Source of the DNA: Blastococcus litoris
GTDB taxonomy: Bacteria > Actinomycetota > Actinomycetes > Mycobacteriales > Geodermatophilaceae
Length of the DNA: 64,000 bases
Assembly: GCF_003075095.1 (NCBI RefSeq)
Contig: NZ_QCZF01000011.1
Span: 62,001-126,000 of the forward strand
Direction of reading: 5' to 3'
Each line of letters opens with the position of its first letter. The stretch's first letter is position 1. The notes below the pieces were generated by a model that was not told the origin of the DNA, did not search any database, and saw only the letters and a list, made by a program, of their open reading frames with translations. The position numbers were made by a program, and so were the translations under genes. Shown here in pieces: positions 18,945 to 27,733 of the stretch.

Positions 18945-19438
18945 CCCGGCCGTGGGTCCGGCCGACGGCGCGCGTCGTCGTCCTGGACCCGTCCGGCCGC
19001 GTGCTGCTGCTCGGCGCCCGGCTCACCGACCCGGCCGTGCCGCCCGGCGACGTCCTGTTCTGGTACACGCCCGGCGGAGGAGTGGAGGACGGCGAGGGCC
19101 TCCGGCAGGCCGCCGTCCGCGAGCTGGCCGAGGAGATCGGGCTGGACGTCGCACCGGGTGCGCTCGAAGGGCCGGTGTGGCTGCGCCGGCACGTCGGTCC
19201 CTTCGCCGGGGCCGAGATCGACTCGCGGGAGACGTTCTTCGTGCTGCGGGACGTCGTCCACGAGGTGGCGCCCCGCGGCCTGACGGAACTGGAGCTGCTC
19301 GGTGACGAGCCGCACCGCTGGTGGACCGTCCACGAGATCGCGGCGAGCGGCGAGAGCTTCGCCCCGAGCGACCTCGCCGACGCGCTGCGGACGGTGCTCG
19401 AGGGACCCTGGACAGGGCCGCCGCGCATCGTCGCGTGA
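18941..19438 (+). CDS. NUDIX hydrolase
   Basis: 165-aa NUDIX pyrophosphohydrolase. The box [23 protein letters not shown] fits GX5EX7REUXEEXGU exactly, with the Mg-binding REXXEE. Substrate (nucleoside diphosphate-X) unknown. GTG 18941 overlaps the trmD stop, which sets the start although the frame is open much further upstream. It ends 144 bp before rplS. Confidence 0.9.
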   Translation: MTRPWVRPTARVVVLDPSGRVLLLGARLTDPAVPPGDVLFWYTPGGGVEDGEGLRQAAVRELAEEIGLDVAPGALEGPVWLRRHVGPFAGAEIDSRETFFVLRDVVHEVAPRGLTELELLGDEPHRWWTVHEIAASGESFAPSDLADALRTVLEGPWTGPPRIVA

Positions 19439-19582
19439 AGATGTGGCACAGTAGAGAGCTGCTGCAGGCCGTCGGCGAGCGCTGACGGTGGCTCCTCACG
19501 GGAGCGCAGCCACCCCGGAACGGACGGCCGGCGCACGCTGCTGTCCGACCGCATCGAGCCGCTAGAACTGAGGACTGCCGAG
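19439..19582 (+). promoter_or_regulatory. Structured leader upstream of rplS
   Basis: A 144-bp gap before rplS. GGTGGCT (19487-19493) pairs exactly with AGCCACC (19508-19514); within the loop, GCTCC can alternatively pair with GGAGC. L19 mRNA leaders that bind the protein are known in Firmicutes; whether this is one is inference. I see no confident -35/-10 pair. Confidence 0.3.
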
Positions 19583-19939
19583 ATGAACACCCTGGACGCA
19601 CTCGACGCCGATTCGTTGCGCGCCGACATCCCCGACTTCCGCCCCGGGGACACCGTGAAGGTGCACGTGCGGGTCGTCGAGGGCAACCGCTCGCGCATCC
19701 AGGTCTTCCAGGGCGTCATCATCCGCCGCCAGGGCGGTGGCATCCGCGAGACCTTCACCGTGCGCAAGGTGAGCTTCGGCGTGGGCGTCGAGCGCACCTT
19801 CCCGGTGCACACCCCGGTCGTCGAGAAGATCGAGGTCGTCACCCGCGGTGACGTGCGTCGCGCCAAGCTGTACTACCTCCGCGAGCTGCGCGGCAAGGCC
19901 GCCAAGATCAAGGAGAAGCGCGAGACCGTCGCTCGCTGA
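19583..19939 (+). CDS. rplS: 50S ribosomal protein L19
   Basis: 118-aa ribosomal protein at the 30S-50S interface. It carries [55 protein letters not shown] and the basic end [20 protein letters not shown], full family length. ATG 19583 follows AACTGAGGA (19566-19574). It is followed by a palindromic hairpin and lepB, the usual actinobacterial order. Confidence 0.97.
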   Translation: MNTLDALDADSLRADIPDFRPGDTVKVHVRVVEGNRSRIQVFQGVIIRRQGGGIRETFTVRKVSFGVGVERTFPVHTPVVEKIEVVTRGDVRRAKLYYLRELRGKAAKIKEKRETVAR

Positions 19940-19962
19940 GCGTCGATGCGCTGACACGCCTG

Positions 19963-19984
19963 ACGGCCGGTCATGACCGGCTGT
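19963..19984 (+). terminator. Palindromic stem-loop after rplS
   Basis: GCCGGTCATGACCGGC (19966-19981) is a perfect 16-bp palindrome, and pairing continues outwards three bases with one wobble. It sits 24 bp past the rplS stop and 38 bp before lepB. A terminator is the simplest reading; a protein-binding palindrome is also possible. Confidence 0.5.
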
Positions 19985-20021
19985 GGTCGCGGCGGGTCTC
20001 CTGGGCCGTAGGCTGCTCCCG

Positions 20022-20948
20022 ATGAGCAGCGACCGGCCCGGGGGGCCCGCCGACGTCGTTCCGGGCGATGACGGTGAGGACGTCCCCACCGCCACCAGGT
20101 CCGGCGGCGGCTTCCTGCGACGGGGCCGCCGCGACAAGACCGCGAAGAAGGGCTCGCTGCTGCGCGAGCTGCCGGTCCTGCTGCTGATCGCCTTCGTGCT
20201 CGCCGTCGTCGTCAAGACGTTCTTCGTGCAGGCGTTCTTCATCCCCTCGGGGTCGATGGAGCAGACCCTGCACGGCTGCACCGGGTGCACCGGTGACCGC
20301 GTGCTGGTCAACAAGATCCCGTACTGGTTCGGCGAACCCGAGCCCGGCGACATCGTCGTCTTCAAGGGCCCCGACACCTGGACGCCCGAGGTGGACGTCG
20401 CCGAGCCGACCAACTGGTTCTCCGGCGCCATGCTGTGGCTGGGGCGCACGGTCGGCGTCGCGCCGCCCAGCGAGGACGACTTCGTCAAGCGGGTGATCGC
20501 CACCGAGGGCCAGACGGTCCAGTGCTGCGACGCCGAGGGCCGGATCACGGTCGACGGCGAACCCCTCGACGAGCCCTACATCTTCGAGAACACCCCCGTC
20601 CAGGACCGCGCGTTCGGCCCGGTGACCGTGCCCGAAGGCCGGCTCTGGGTGATGGGCGACCACCGCTCGGCCTCGGCCGACTCGCGGTCGCACGTCAGCG
20701 ACCGTTACGGCGGCACGATCGGGGTCGACGACGTCATCGGCAAGGCCTCGGTCATCGTCTGGCCGATCAGCCGCTTCGGCCTGCTCGACGACCCGGACAT
20801 CCAGGAGCAGCAGGCAGCCGCCGCGGACCCCTCGGGCGTGACGGAGTCCCGGGTGACGTCGTCGGCGGTGGCCCCGTGGGCGATCGGGCTGACCGGCGCC
20901 CTGCCGATCACGGCCTGGCTGCGGCAGCGGCGTTCCTCCGCCGACTGA
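20022..20948 (+). CDS. lepB: Signal peptidase I
   Basis: Membrane serine protease removing Sec/Tat signal peptides, 308 aa. A charged cytoplasmic N terminus (~50 residues), one membrane helix at ~51-68, then catalytic Ser78 in IPSGSMEQTL and catalytic Lys156 in DDFVKRVIATEG. GDHRSASADSR is box E. A CxxC loop (C86/C89) precedes GDRVLVNK. A hydrophobic segment near the C terminus (APWAIGLTGALPITAWL) suggests a second helix. ATG 20022 is chosen over an upstream in-frame GTG because it gives the usual short acidic N terminus. Confidence 0.95.
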   Translation: MSSDRPGGPADVVPGDDGEDVPTATRSGGGFLRRGRRDKTAKKGSLLRELPVLLLIAFVLAVVVKTFFVQAFFIPSGSMEQTLHGCTGCTGDRVLVNKIPYWFGEPEPGDIVVFKGPDTWTPEVDVAEPTNWFSGAMLWLGRTVGVAPPSEDDFVKRVIATEGQTVQCCDAEGRITVDGEPLDEPYIFENTPVQDRAFGPVTVPEGRLWVMGDHRSASADSRSHVSDRYGGTIGVDDVIGKASVIVWPISRFGLLDDPDIQEQQAAAADPSGVTESRVTSSAVAPWAIGLTGALPITAWLRQRRSSAD

Positions 20949-20961
20949 TCCCGTCCCACCC

Positions 20962-20988
20962 CGACCGTGCCGCTGACCAGCACGGTCG
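20962..20988 (+). terminator. Stem-loop after lepB
   Basis: CGACCGTGC (20962-20970) and GCACGGTCG (20980-20988) form a perfect 9-bp stem with a 9-nt loop, 13 bp after the lepB stop. No T-tract. Confidence 0.6.
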
Positions 20989-21045
20989 CCCTCGCACGCC
21001 GCCGTCCGGGCTATTCCGCTGTTACGCGTGGGACGACGGAGCCGC

Positions 21046-21061
21046 GCATTCGAGCATTCGA
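21046..21061 (+). promoter_or_regulatory. Tandem 8-bp repeat in the AT-richer promoter pocket of the LuxR-type gene
   Basis: GCATTCGA occurs twice in direct succession, followed by an A/T-rich run (AAAAATTG). The region 21000-21146 is visibly poorer in GC than anything else in the window. The repeats lie ~86 bp before the chosen start and are a candidate activator or repressor site. I cannot assign a -35/-10 pair with confidence. Confidence 0.4.
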
Positions 21062-21146
21062 AAAATTGTCGAGAAAGTATTCAAGTAACCGTTTCACCCT
21101 TCCGATGGAGACATTGCAAGTTCCCGGAGTCGAAACGGAGTCAGTT

Positions 21147-21875
21147 GTGTCTGCACCTATGGCGAGCAATGCCCGCGGGGTCACCCGCGTGCTCCTCCTC
21201 GCCGACGCGCCCGTCCTGCGTCGCGGTCTGGTCAGCATGATCAACGAGACGGCCGGCATGCAGTCGGTGGGTACGCCCGGCGAACTGCGTCGCGCCCTCA
21301 CGCTGGTCGAGTCGGCCCGCCCGGACGCCGTCGTCGTCGAGCTCGGCTCCGGCCGCGCCGCGACCCTCAACGCCTGCCGCGACCTGCGGCGCCGCTTCCC
21401 CCGCGTGGCGATCGTCGCCCTCGCCACCTCCGAGGACCCCTCGGTCGTGAACGAGGCGCTCGCCGCCGGTGTCCGCGGCTACCTCATGATCAACACCTCG
21501 CCGACCCTGCTCGGCTGGGCGATCCTGGCCGCTCGCGCCGGCCGGACCGTGGTCGACCCGCAGATCCGCCGGGTCGAGCCGTCGGCCGTGCCCGCCGCCA
21601 AGCCCTTCACGCCGGAGGTGCCGCTCACCCGGCGCGAGTCCGACGTGCTGGACGAGCTGCTGCTGGGCCAGTCCAACCGGCAGATCGGCCGCAACCTGTT
21701 CATCAGCGAGGACACCGTCAAGTCCCACGTCAAGGCCATCCTGCGCAAGCTGGGTGCCCGCGACCGGGCCCACGCGGTCTCCCTCGTGCTGTCCAACCGC
21801 CAGCCCGGCTGCACCTGCGGCGCCCACGGCCACGCGGCTGCCGCGGCGTCGGACGCCGAGCTCGCCGAGATCTGA
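21147..21875 (+). CDS. Atypical LuxR/NarL-type response regulator lacking the phospho-acceptor Asp
   Basis: 242 aa. C-terminal LuxR helix-turn-helix is intact (LTRRESDVLDELLLGQSNRQIG, SEDTVKSHVKAILRKLG). The receiver is degenerate: LLLADAPVLRRGL keeps one acidic residue, PDAVVVELGSG has Glu where the phosphorylated Asp should be, and the conserved Lys is replaced (YLMINTS). It is therefore probably phosphorylation-independent, like known atypical actinobacterial regulators (BldM and WhiI groups show the principle). No kinase is adjacent. GTG 21147 has GGAG at 21137-21140; ATG 21105 and 21159 are alternatives, but codons before 21165 are AT-rich. The C terminus has a CTCGAHGH segment. Confidence 0.88.
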   Translation: MSAPMASNARGVTRVLLLADAPVLRRGLVSMINETAGMQSVGTPGELRRALTLVESARPDAVVVELGSGRAATLNACRDLRRRFPRVAIVALATSEDPSVVNEALAAGVRGYLMINTSPTLLGWAILAARAGRTVVDPQIRRVEPSAVPAAKPFTPEVPLTRRESDVLDELLLGQSNRQIGRNLFISEDTVKSHVKAILRKLGARDRAHAVSLVLSNRQPGCTCGAHGHAAAAASDAELAEI

Positions 21876-21897
21876 TCTCGGGCACTTCTCCGGCTGG

Positions 21898-21927
21898 ACG
21901 GGCCGGCCCCCTCGGGGGTCGGCCCGT
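21898..21927 (+). terminator. Strong stem-loop after the LuxR-type gene
   Basis: 13-bp stem (21898-21910 with 21915-21927, one G:T wobble) closed by a CTCG tetraloop, 22 bp past the stop and followed by TCTG. A clear intrinsic-type terminator that isolates the regulator from rnhB. Confidence 0.75.
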
Positions 21928-21976
21928 TCTGCCGTTCCGGGCCGGTGTCGGTCGCGTCGTCGTCGCCGGGCCGTCG

Positions 21977-21982
21977 TAGTGT
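21977..21982 (+). promoter_or_regulatory. Possible -10 element of rnhB (leaderless)
   Basis: TAGTGT fits TANNNT and lies 9 bases before ATG 21992, the spacing seen in leaderless actinobacterial transcripts. No convincing -35. It is the first usable sequence after the terminator at 21898. Confidence 0.35.
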
Positions 21983-21991
21983 CGGACGGCG

Positions 21992-22768
21992 ATGGCGCTG
22001 CGAACCACCCACCCGAGGTCGAGCCCGGCCGTGCGGTCGAGGCGGACGATCGCCGACGAGGACCGACCCGACTCGCTCTGGGACATGGAGCGCTCCCTGC
22101 GCCGGCGTGGCTTCGAGGTCGTCGCCGGTGCGGACGAGGCCGGTCGGGGCGCCTGCGCGGGTCCGCTGGTGGCCGCCGCGTGCGTCCTGCCGTCGGGACG
22201 CCGCGGCCGCGTGCCCGGGCTGGCGGACTCGAAGCTGCTCACCGCGGCCGCGCGCGAGCGGGTGTACGACGAGGTCGTCGCCCGGGCCCTGACCTGGTCG
22301 GTGGTCGTCATCCCGGTCGGGGAGCTGGACGAGCGGGGCATGCACGTCACCAACATCGAGGCGCTGCGCCGCGCGGTCAGCACGCTGGACCCCTCGCCGG
22401 ACTACGTGCTCACCGACGGTTTCCCGGTGCCGGGGCTGACCCGTCCGGGCCTCGCCGTGTGGAAGGGGGACCGGGTCGCAGCGTGCGTCGCGGCGGCGTC
22501 GGTCCTGGCCAAGGTCACCCGCGACCGGATGATGCTCGAGCTGCACGAGAAGTGGCCGGAGTACGACTTCGCGGGCCACAAGGGCTACATCACCGACGTG
22601 CACAGCGCCGCCCTGGAGCGGCACGGGCCGTGTCCCGAGCACCGCATGCGCTTCGTGAACGTGCGCTCGGCACGCGACGCGTACGCCGCGCGGAGCCTCC
22701 AGGTAACCGCCGAGGTCGCCATGGTCGATGATGGCGTCATGAGCCCAGTGCCCGGAGACGTTCGATGA
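21992..22768 (+). CDS. rnhB: Ribonuclease HII
   Basis: Cleaves RNA in RNA-DNA hybrids and at misincorporated ribonucleotides, 258 aa. Catalytic DEAGRGACAGPL (Asp48, Glu49), DSKLLTAAARERVYDEV, VLTDGFPV (third acidic residue) and VAACVAAASVLAKVTRDRMM. The C-terminal ~35 residues extend beyond the core. The first 40 residues are not conserved; ATG 22084 would give a compact enzyme, but ATG 21992 has a TANNNT box at leaderless distance. The stop overlaps the DUF2469 start (ATGA). Confidence 0.94.
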   Translation: MALRTTHPRSSPAVRSRRTIADEDRPDSLWDMERSLRRRGFEVVAGADEAGRGACAGPLVAAACVLPSGRRGRVPGLADSKLLTAAARERVYDEVVARALTWSVVVIPVGELDERGMHVTNIEALRRAVSTLDPSPDYVLTDGFPVPGLTRPGLAVWKGDRVAACVAAASVLAKVTRDRMMLELHEKWPEYDFAGHKGYITDVHSAALERHGPCPEHRMRFVNVRSARDAYAARSLQVTAEVAMVDDGVMSPVPGDVR

Positions 22769-23085
22769 GCACAGAGGACCTCGAGAAGTACGAGACCGAG
22801 ATGGAGCTGCAGCTCTATCGCGAGTACCGGGACATCGTCCGGCAGTTCACCTACGTGGTGGAGACCGAGCGCCGCTTCTACCTGGCCAACTCCGTCGACC
22901 TCCAGGTTCGCGAGGCCGGGGGGGAGGTCTACTTCGAGCTGAAGCTCTCCGACGCCTGGGTCTGGGACATGTACCGGCCGGCGCGCTTCGTCCGGAACGT
23001 GCGGGTGCTGACGTTCAAGGACGTGAACGTCGAGGAGCTCGACAAGCCCGACCTCGAGCTGCCCGACAACCCGCGGATGCCGTAG
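22765..23085 (+). CDS. DUF2469 family protein
   Basis: 106-aa acidic protein of unknown function, nearly invariant in actinobacteria (EDLEKYETEMELQLYREYRDIVRQFTY, ETERRFYLANSVDL, YFELKLSDAWVWDMYRPARFV). No membrane segment or catalytic motif. The ATG overlaps the rnhB stop, so it is coupled to RNase HII, as in other genera; a role in RNA or ribosome metabolism is only guilt by association. Confidence 0.93.
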   Translation: MSTEDLEKYETEMELQLYREYRDIVRQFTYVVETERRFYLANSVDLQVREAGGEVYFELKLSDAWVWDMYRPARFVRNVRVLTFKDVNVEELDKPDLELPDNPRMP

Positions 23086-23165
23086 CCGCGTCCACAGGAC
23101 CGAGGGCTCTCCACAGATCTCCCCGGGAACCCCCCGGACCGGCGTCCCCGGGTGACCGTTCTCCG

Positions 23166-23525
23166 GTGCCCACACGCAACGAGCTCGGATCCCACGGCGA
23201 GTCCCTCGCCGCCGCCTACCTGACGTCCGCCGGCCTGCGGGTGCTGGACCGCAACTGGCGCTGCCGCGAGGGCGAGCTCGACATCGTCGCGCGGGACGGC
23301 GACGCGCTCGTCTTCTGCGAGGTGAAGACCCGTCGCGGGCTGGGCTTCGGCGATCCGGTCGAGGCCGTGACGCCGGTGAAGCAGCGCCGGCTGCGCACCC
23401 TGGCGCAGCGCTGGCTGGCCGCGCACGACGAGCACGCGCCGGAGCTGCGGTTCGACGTGGTCGGCGTCCTGGTCCGCCCCTCCCGGCCGGCACTGGTCAC
23501 GCACCTGCGGGCGGCGTTCCTGTGA
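23166..23525 (+). CDS. YraN family (UPF0102) endonuclease-like protein
   Basis: 119 aa with the restriction-endonuclease-like fold of UPF0102: GESLAAAYLTSAGLRVLDRNWRC, then GELDIVARDGDALVFCEVKTRRG, where E, D and ExK form the predicted nuclease site. GTG 23166; the stop overlaps the YifB GTG. The YraN-YifB-DprA trio suggests a DNA uptake or processing unit. Confidence 0.92.
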   Translation: MPTRNELGSHGESLAAAYLTSAGLRVLDRNWRCREGELDIVARDGDALVFCEVKTRRGLGFGDPVEAVTPVKQRRLRTLAQRWLAAHDEHAPELRFDVVGVLVRPSRPALVTHLRAAFL

Positions 23526-25042
23526 CGCTCGCCCGCACGTGGTCGGTGGGCCTGGCCGGCGTGCACGGCGCGATGGTCGAGGTCGAGGTGGACATGGCCA
23601 ACGGGGTGCCGCACGTGGCCCTCGTCGGTCTCCCGGACGCGGTGGTGCGGCAGTCGGTGGACCGGGTGCGCGCCGCCGTCGCCAACGCCGGGGCGAGCTT
23701 CCCGCAGCGGCGGATCACGATCGGCCTGTCGCCCGCGTCCATGCCGAAGCAGGGGAGCGGCTTCGACCTGGCGCTGGCCGCGGCGGTCCTCGCGGCCTCG
23801 GGAACGGTCCCCACGGAATCGGTCGACCGGCTGGTGCTGCTGGGCGAGCTCGGGCTCGACGGGTCGGTCCGGGCCATCCGCGGTGTGCTCCCCGCCGTCC
23901 TGGCCGCGGCCCGTGCCGGTCACCCGCAGGTGGTCGTGCCGAAGGCGAACGCCGACGAGGCCGCGCTGGTGGAGGGGGTCGAGGTGCTCGCCGCCGCGTC
24001 GCTGACCCAGGTCCTCGCCCACCTGGCCGGACGGACGCGGCTGGCCGCCCACGCACGGGGGCCGGTGCCGGACCCGCCGCTCCCACCCGACCTGGGGGAC
24101 GTCGTGGGCCAGGCGACGGGGCGCCGCGCCGTCGAGGTCGCCGCGGCCGGTGGTCACCACCTGTTCCTTGCCGGACCGCCGGGCGCGGGGAAGACGATGC
24201 TCGCGGAGCGGCTGCCGGGGCTGCTGCCGCCGCTGGACGAGCAGGCGGCACTCGAGGTCACGGCGATCCACTCGGTCGCGGGCACGTTGCCCGCCGGGGC
24301 GCCGCTGGTCACCCGGCCGACGTTCGAGGCGCCCCACCACTCCGCGTCGATGGCCTCGCTGATCGGTGGTGGTTCCGGGCAGATCCGCCCGGGGGCGGTG
24401 TGCCGGGCGCACCGCGGCGTCCTGTTCCTCGACGAGGCGCCGGAGTTCCCCCGGGCGGTGCTCGACACCCTGCGCCAGCCCCTGGAGCGCGGGCAGATCA
24501 CCATCCACCGGGCAGCCGGGTCCGCGACCTTCCCCTGCCGCGCCCAGCTCGTTCTGGCCGCCAACCCGTGCCCGTGCGCCAGCGCGGCGGGCGACACGGC
24601 GTGCACCTGCAGCCCGCTGGAGCGCCGCCGCTACGGTTCCCGGCTCTCCGGGCCGCTGCTGGACCGCATCGACCTGCGGGTCGATCTCCCGCCGGTCACC
24701 CGGGCGGCGTGGCTGGACGCGGTGGCGGAGCCGGAGACGACGGCGCAGGTGGCCCGCCGGGTGGCAGTCGCGAGGGAGGCCGCGGCGGAGCGGCTGGCCG
24801 GGGCGGGGATCGCGGTGAACAGCCAGATCCCGGGCCGGCTGCTGCGGGAGCGCTGGACCGTGCCGCGCCCCTCCCTGCGGCTGGCCGAGCGGGCCCTGGA
24901 ACGAGGGGCGCTGTCGGTGCGCGGCTTCGACCGGGTGCTCCGCGTCGCATGGACGCTGGCCGACCTCGCCGGCCGCACGATCCCCGGACCTGACGAGGTC
25001 GCCGAGGCCCTCGGCATGCGCCTGCAGCGGGCAGCGGCGTGA
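23522..25042 (+). CDS. YifB/ComM family Mg-chelatase-like AAA+ ATPase
   Basis: 506 aa. N-terminal Lon-protease-like domain (TWSVGLAGVHGAMVEVEVDMANGVPHVALVGLPD), Walker A GPPGAGKTMLAERLPGLLP near residue 220, Walker B GVLFLDEAPEF, sensor AANPCPCASA with a Cys cluster (C.C.....C.C), and the C-terminal Mg_chelatase_C domain (RGFDRVLRVAWTLADLAG). ComM promotes branch migration during natural transformation. The GTG overlaps the YraN stop, and its own stop overlaps dprA: one coupled transcript. Confidence 0.95.
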   Translation: MTLARTWSVGLAGVHGAMVEVEVDMANGVPHVALVGLPDAVVRQSVDRVRAAVANAGASFPQRRITIGLSPASMPKQGSGFDLALAAAVLAASGTVPTESVDRLVLLGELGLDGSVRAIRGVLPAVLAAARAGHPQVVVPKANADEAALVEGVEVLAAASLTQVLAHLAGRTRLAAHARGPVPDPPLPPDLGDVVGQATGRRAVEVAAAGGHHLFLAGPPGAGKTMLAERLPGLLPPLDEQAALEVTAIHSVAGTLPAGAPLVTRPTFEAPHHSASMASLIGGGSGQIRPGAVCRAHRGVLFLDEAPEFPRAVLDTLRQPLERGQITIHRAAGSATFPCRAQLVLAANPCPCASAAGDTACTCSPLERRRYGSRLSGPLLDRIDLRVDLPPVTRAAWLDAVAEPETTAQVARRVAVAREAAAERLAGAGIAVNSQIPGRLLRERWTVPRPSLRLAERALERGALSVRGFDRVLRVAWTLADLAGRTIPGPDEVAEALGMRLQRAAA

Positions 25043-26259
25043 ACCTCGACGAGGATCTCGAGGAGGCGGCTCCGGATCCTGGAGGACCACCCCTGCGCAG
25101 GGCCCGGGCCTGGCTCAGCCGGGCGGTCGAGCCCGGGACCATCGACTTCTGGCGGTACGTCGAGGACGTCGGGCCGGTCGAGGCGGTCCGGCGCCTGCGC
25201 TCGGGCCGGGCGCCGGAGCGCATCCGCGCCCTGGTGGGCGCTCGCGCCGACGAGGACGCAACTCTCGCCGACTTCGCACGCGCCGAGCGGTGCGGCGCAC
25301 GGCTGGTCATCCCCGAGGACGACGAATGGCCGGCGCTACCGCTGCACGCGCTGACCGTCGCGGTCAGCGAGGAGCCGGAGAAGCCGGAGCACCAGTCCGA
25401 CCGCACGAAGGCGCTGGTGCCGCCGCTGGGGCTCTGGGTGCGCGGGACCCATCGGCTCGACGAGCTGGTCGACCGCTCGGTGGCCGTCGTCGGTGCCCGG
25501 GCGGCCACCGCGTACGGCGAGCACGTCGCCGCCGAGCTGGGCCACCAGCTGGGCGAACGGGGGTGGACCGTCGTGTCCGGCGGCGCCCTCGGGATCGACG
25601 GAGCGGCCCACCGGGGTGCGCTCGCCGCCGAGGCGCCGACGCTCGCCGTTCTCTCCTGCGGCGTCGACCGGCCCTACCCTGCCGCCCACGGTGCGCTGTT
25701 CCACCGCATCGTCGACAACGGGCTGCTGGTGAGCGAGTGGGCGCCGGGCTGCGCGCCCCTCCGGCACCGCTTCCTGGTCCGCAATCGGCTGATCGCCGCC
25801 CTGACGCGGGGGACCGTCGTGGTGGAGGCCGCCGCCCGTTCCGGTGCGCAGGCGACGGCGCGCCGGGCGCAGGAGCTGGGGCGGCAGGTCATGGTGGTGC
25901 CCGGACCGGTGACCAGCGCGATGTCGGTCGGCTGCCACGAACTCCTGCGCGACGCGGAGCTGCAGGCGGTGCTGGTGACCTCGGCCGCCCACGTGATCGA
26001 GGCGGTGGGACGCCTCGGTGACGACCTGGCGCCGCAGGTGCAGGGCCCTTCCTCGCCGCGGGACGGGCTCTCGGACGTCGCCGTACGGGTGCTGGACGCG
26101 TGCCCCGTGCGCACGGGCGTGAGCCCCGAGCGGCTGGCGGCCGTCGCCGGCTGCGACGTCGTCGCCGTGCTGCGGGTGCTGCCCGCGCTCGAGCTCGCCG
26201 ACCTCGTGGAGTGGACGGGCACCGGGTGGCGGATGGCCCCGCGACCGGCGCCGGGGTGA
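25039..26259 (+). CDS. dprA: DNA-processing protein DprA
   Basis: Single-stranded-DNA-binding, RecA-loading protein, 406 aa. Rossmann-like core: [90 protein letters not shown]. An N-terminal helical region (~100 residues) precedes it and a C-terminal winged helix ([31 protein letters not shown]) follows. GTG 25039 overlaps the yifB stop. No other competence gene is in the window. Confidence 0.95.
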   Translation: MNLDEDLEEAAPDPGGPPLRRARAWLSRAVEPGTIDFWRYVEDVGPVEAVRRLRSGRAPERIRALVGARADEDATLADFARAERCGARLVIPEDDEWPALPLHALTVAVSEEPEKPEHQSDRTKALVPPLGLWVRGTHRLDELVDRSVAVVGARAATAYGEHVAAELGHQLGERGWTVVSGGALGIDGAAHRGALAAEAPTLAVLSCGVDRPYPAAHGALFHRIVDNGLLVSEWAPGCAPLRHRFLVRNRLIAALTRGTVVVEAAARSGAQATARRAQELGRQVMVVPGPVTSAMSVGCHELLRDAELQAVLVTSAAHVIEAVGRLGDDLAPQVQGPSSPRDGLSDVAVRVLDACPVRTGVSPERLAAVAGCDVVAVLRVLPALELADLVEWTGTGWRMAPRPAPG

Positions 26260-26271
26260 CAGGCTCCCGAC

Positions 26272-26637
26272 GTGCCCACACCCCGGGAGACGGCGGAGGC
26301 ATTCTCCCGCCACCGGTTCCGCGACGCCTATGCCGCGCTGGCACCCGATGTCCGCTGGACACGGGTCGGCGAGGGGGTGGTCATCGGCCGGCAGGAGGTC
26401 GTGGACGCGTGCGAGTCCACGTTGGGGGCGTTGACCTCCACGACCACCCGATTCACCCGCTTCGTCCTCGTCGCGGACGCCGGAGGTGCAGCCGCCGCCG
26501 TCGACGTCGTCGCCCGCTACGTGGACGCCGACGGTGCCACGAGCGAGGTGTCCTCCTGCGACATCTACGAGTTCAGCGACGGGCTCCTCACGACGATCAC
26601 CTCCTACGCCGTCGAACTGGACCAGACCGGGCCCTGA
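26272..26637 (+). CDS. NTF2-like (SnoaL-like) protein
   Basis: 121-aa cone-fold protein: [29 protein letters not shown] at the start and [24 protein letters not shown] at the end match the nuclear-transport-factor-2-like pattern. Ligand or enzymatic role cannot be named. GTG 26272, 12 bp after dprA. It may ride on the same transcript. Confidence 0.78.
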   Translation: MPTPRETAEAFSRHRFRDAYAALAPDVRWTRVGEGVVIGRQEVVDACESTLGALTSTTTRFTRFVLVADAGGAAAAVDVVARYVDADGATSEVSSCDIYEFSDGLLTTITSYAVELDQTGP

Positions 26638-26723
26638 CTCCCCGTTGCGCGGGCCCGGCGCGGCGCCTTGACGGGCAGGGAGCGCCGTCGGACCGTCGGC
26701 GGGTGGGATCGGGGACTGCGGAC

Positions 26724-27638
26724 GTGCGAGCGGCCCTGCCGGCACCTCTCGCCGCGGCGCTGGAGGGCTACGAGGACCACCTGCGCACGCAGCGCGACGT
26801 CTCCGCGCACACCGTCCGCGGCTACGTCGCCGACGCCGTCGCGCTGCTCGACCACCTGGCGCGCCGCGGCGGTGGCCAGGTGCACGACCTGGACCTCTCC
26901 ACCGTGCGCAGCTGGCTGGCGCAGGGCCGCACCCGCGGCCACAGCCGCGCCACCATCGCGCGGCACGCGGCCTCGGCCCGGTCGTTCACCGCCTGGCTCC
27001 GCCGTGCCGGGCTCACCCCGGAGGACGTCGGCCTGCGCCTCGTCAGCCCGAAGGCGCACCGCACGCTGCCCGGCGTCCTGGCGCCCGAGCAGGCGAAGGC
27101 GGTCCTGGAGTCGAAGGCCGGCGCGGACGAACCGGTCGGCCTCCGGGACGCCCTCGTGCTCGAGCTGCTGTACGCCAGCGGCATCCGGGTCAGCGAGCTC
27201 GTCGGCCTCGACGTCGACGACGTGGACCGCGGGCGCCGGCTGCTGCGGGTGCTCGGCAAGGGGAGCAAGGAGCGCAGCGTCCCCTTCGGCGTCCCGGCCG
27301 AGCGGGCGCTGGACGCGTGGCTGACCCGCGGCCGGCCGGCGCTGGCCACCCCGCACTCCGGGCCGGCTCTGCTGCTGGGGGCCCGCGGACGCCGGCTCGA
27401 CCCCCGGGAGGTGCGCCGGACCGTGCACGCCGCGGTCGCGGGCACCGAGGGCGCCCCCGACATCGGCCCCCACGGGTTGCGGCACTCCGCGGCCACGCAC
27501 GTGCTGGAGGGCGGCGCCGACCTGCGGTCGGTACAGGAACTGCTCGGCCACGCTAGCCTCGCGACAACCCAGATCTACACGCACGTGACGGTCGAACGGC
27601 TCCGTGCGGTCCACGCGCAAGCGCATCCCCGGGCTTGA
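26724..27638 (+). CDS. xerC: Tyrosine recombinase XerC
   Basis: Site-specific recombinase resolving chromosome dimers at dif with XerD, 304 aa. N-terminal SAM-like DNA-binding domain, then catalytic Arg155 ([11 protein letters not shown]), Lys182 region ([10 protein letters not shown]), HxxR at 250-253 ([10 protein letters not shown]), His276 (LLGHASL) and nucleophile Tyr285 (TTQIYTHV). GTG 26724 gives the standard length; the frame is open far upstream but without family-like sequence. It is a housekeeping Xer, with no sign of an integrase or att site. Confidence 0.93.
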   Translation: MRAALPAPLAAALEGYEDHLRTQRDVSAHTVRGYVADAVALLDHLARRGGGQVHDLDLSTVRSWLAQGRTRGHSRATIARHAASARSFTAWLRRAGLTPEDVGLRLVSPKAHRTLPGVLAPEQAKAVLESKAGADEPVGLRDALVLELLYASGIRVSELVGLDVDDVDRGRRLLRVLGKGSKERSVPFGVPAERALDAWLTRGRPALATPHSGPALLLGARGRRLDPREVRRTVHAAVAGTEGAPDIGPHGLRHSAATHVLEGGADLRSVQELLGHASLATTQIYTHVTVERLRAVHAQAHPRA

Positions 27639-27733
27639 GACGGCGCGCCCGTTGCCGATACGAAACGGCAGGGGCCACCGACGGGGTAGGACCGCAGGGG
27701 GAGGAACGACCATCAGCACCGAGGAGCGCGACC

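Noticed and set aside
20967-21146. 60-residue N-terminal extension of the LuxR-type regulator
   Set aside because: It starts inside the lepB terminator hairpin, has AT-rich codons unlike the rest of the window, and lacks any domain.
26724-27638. Integrase of a mobile element
   Set aside because: The tyrosine recombinase has XerC length and context (dprA, whiG); no att repeats, tRNA or foreign cargo nearby.
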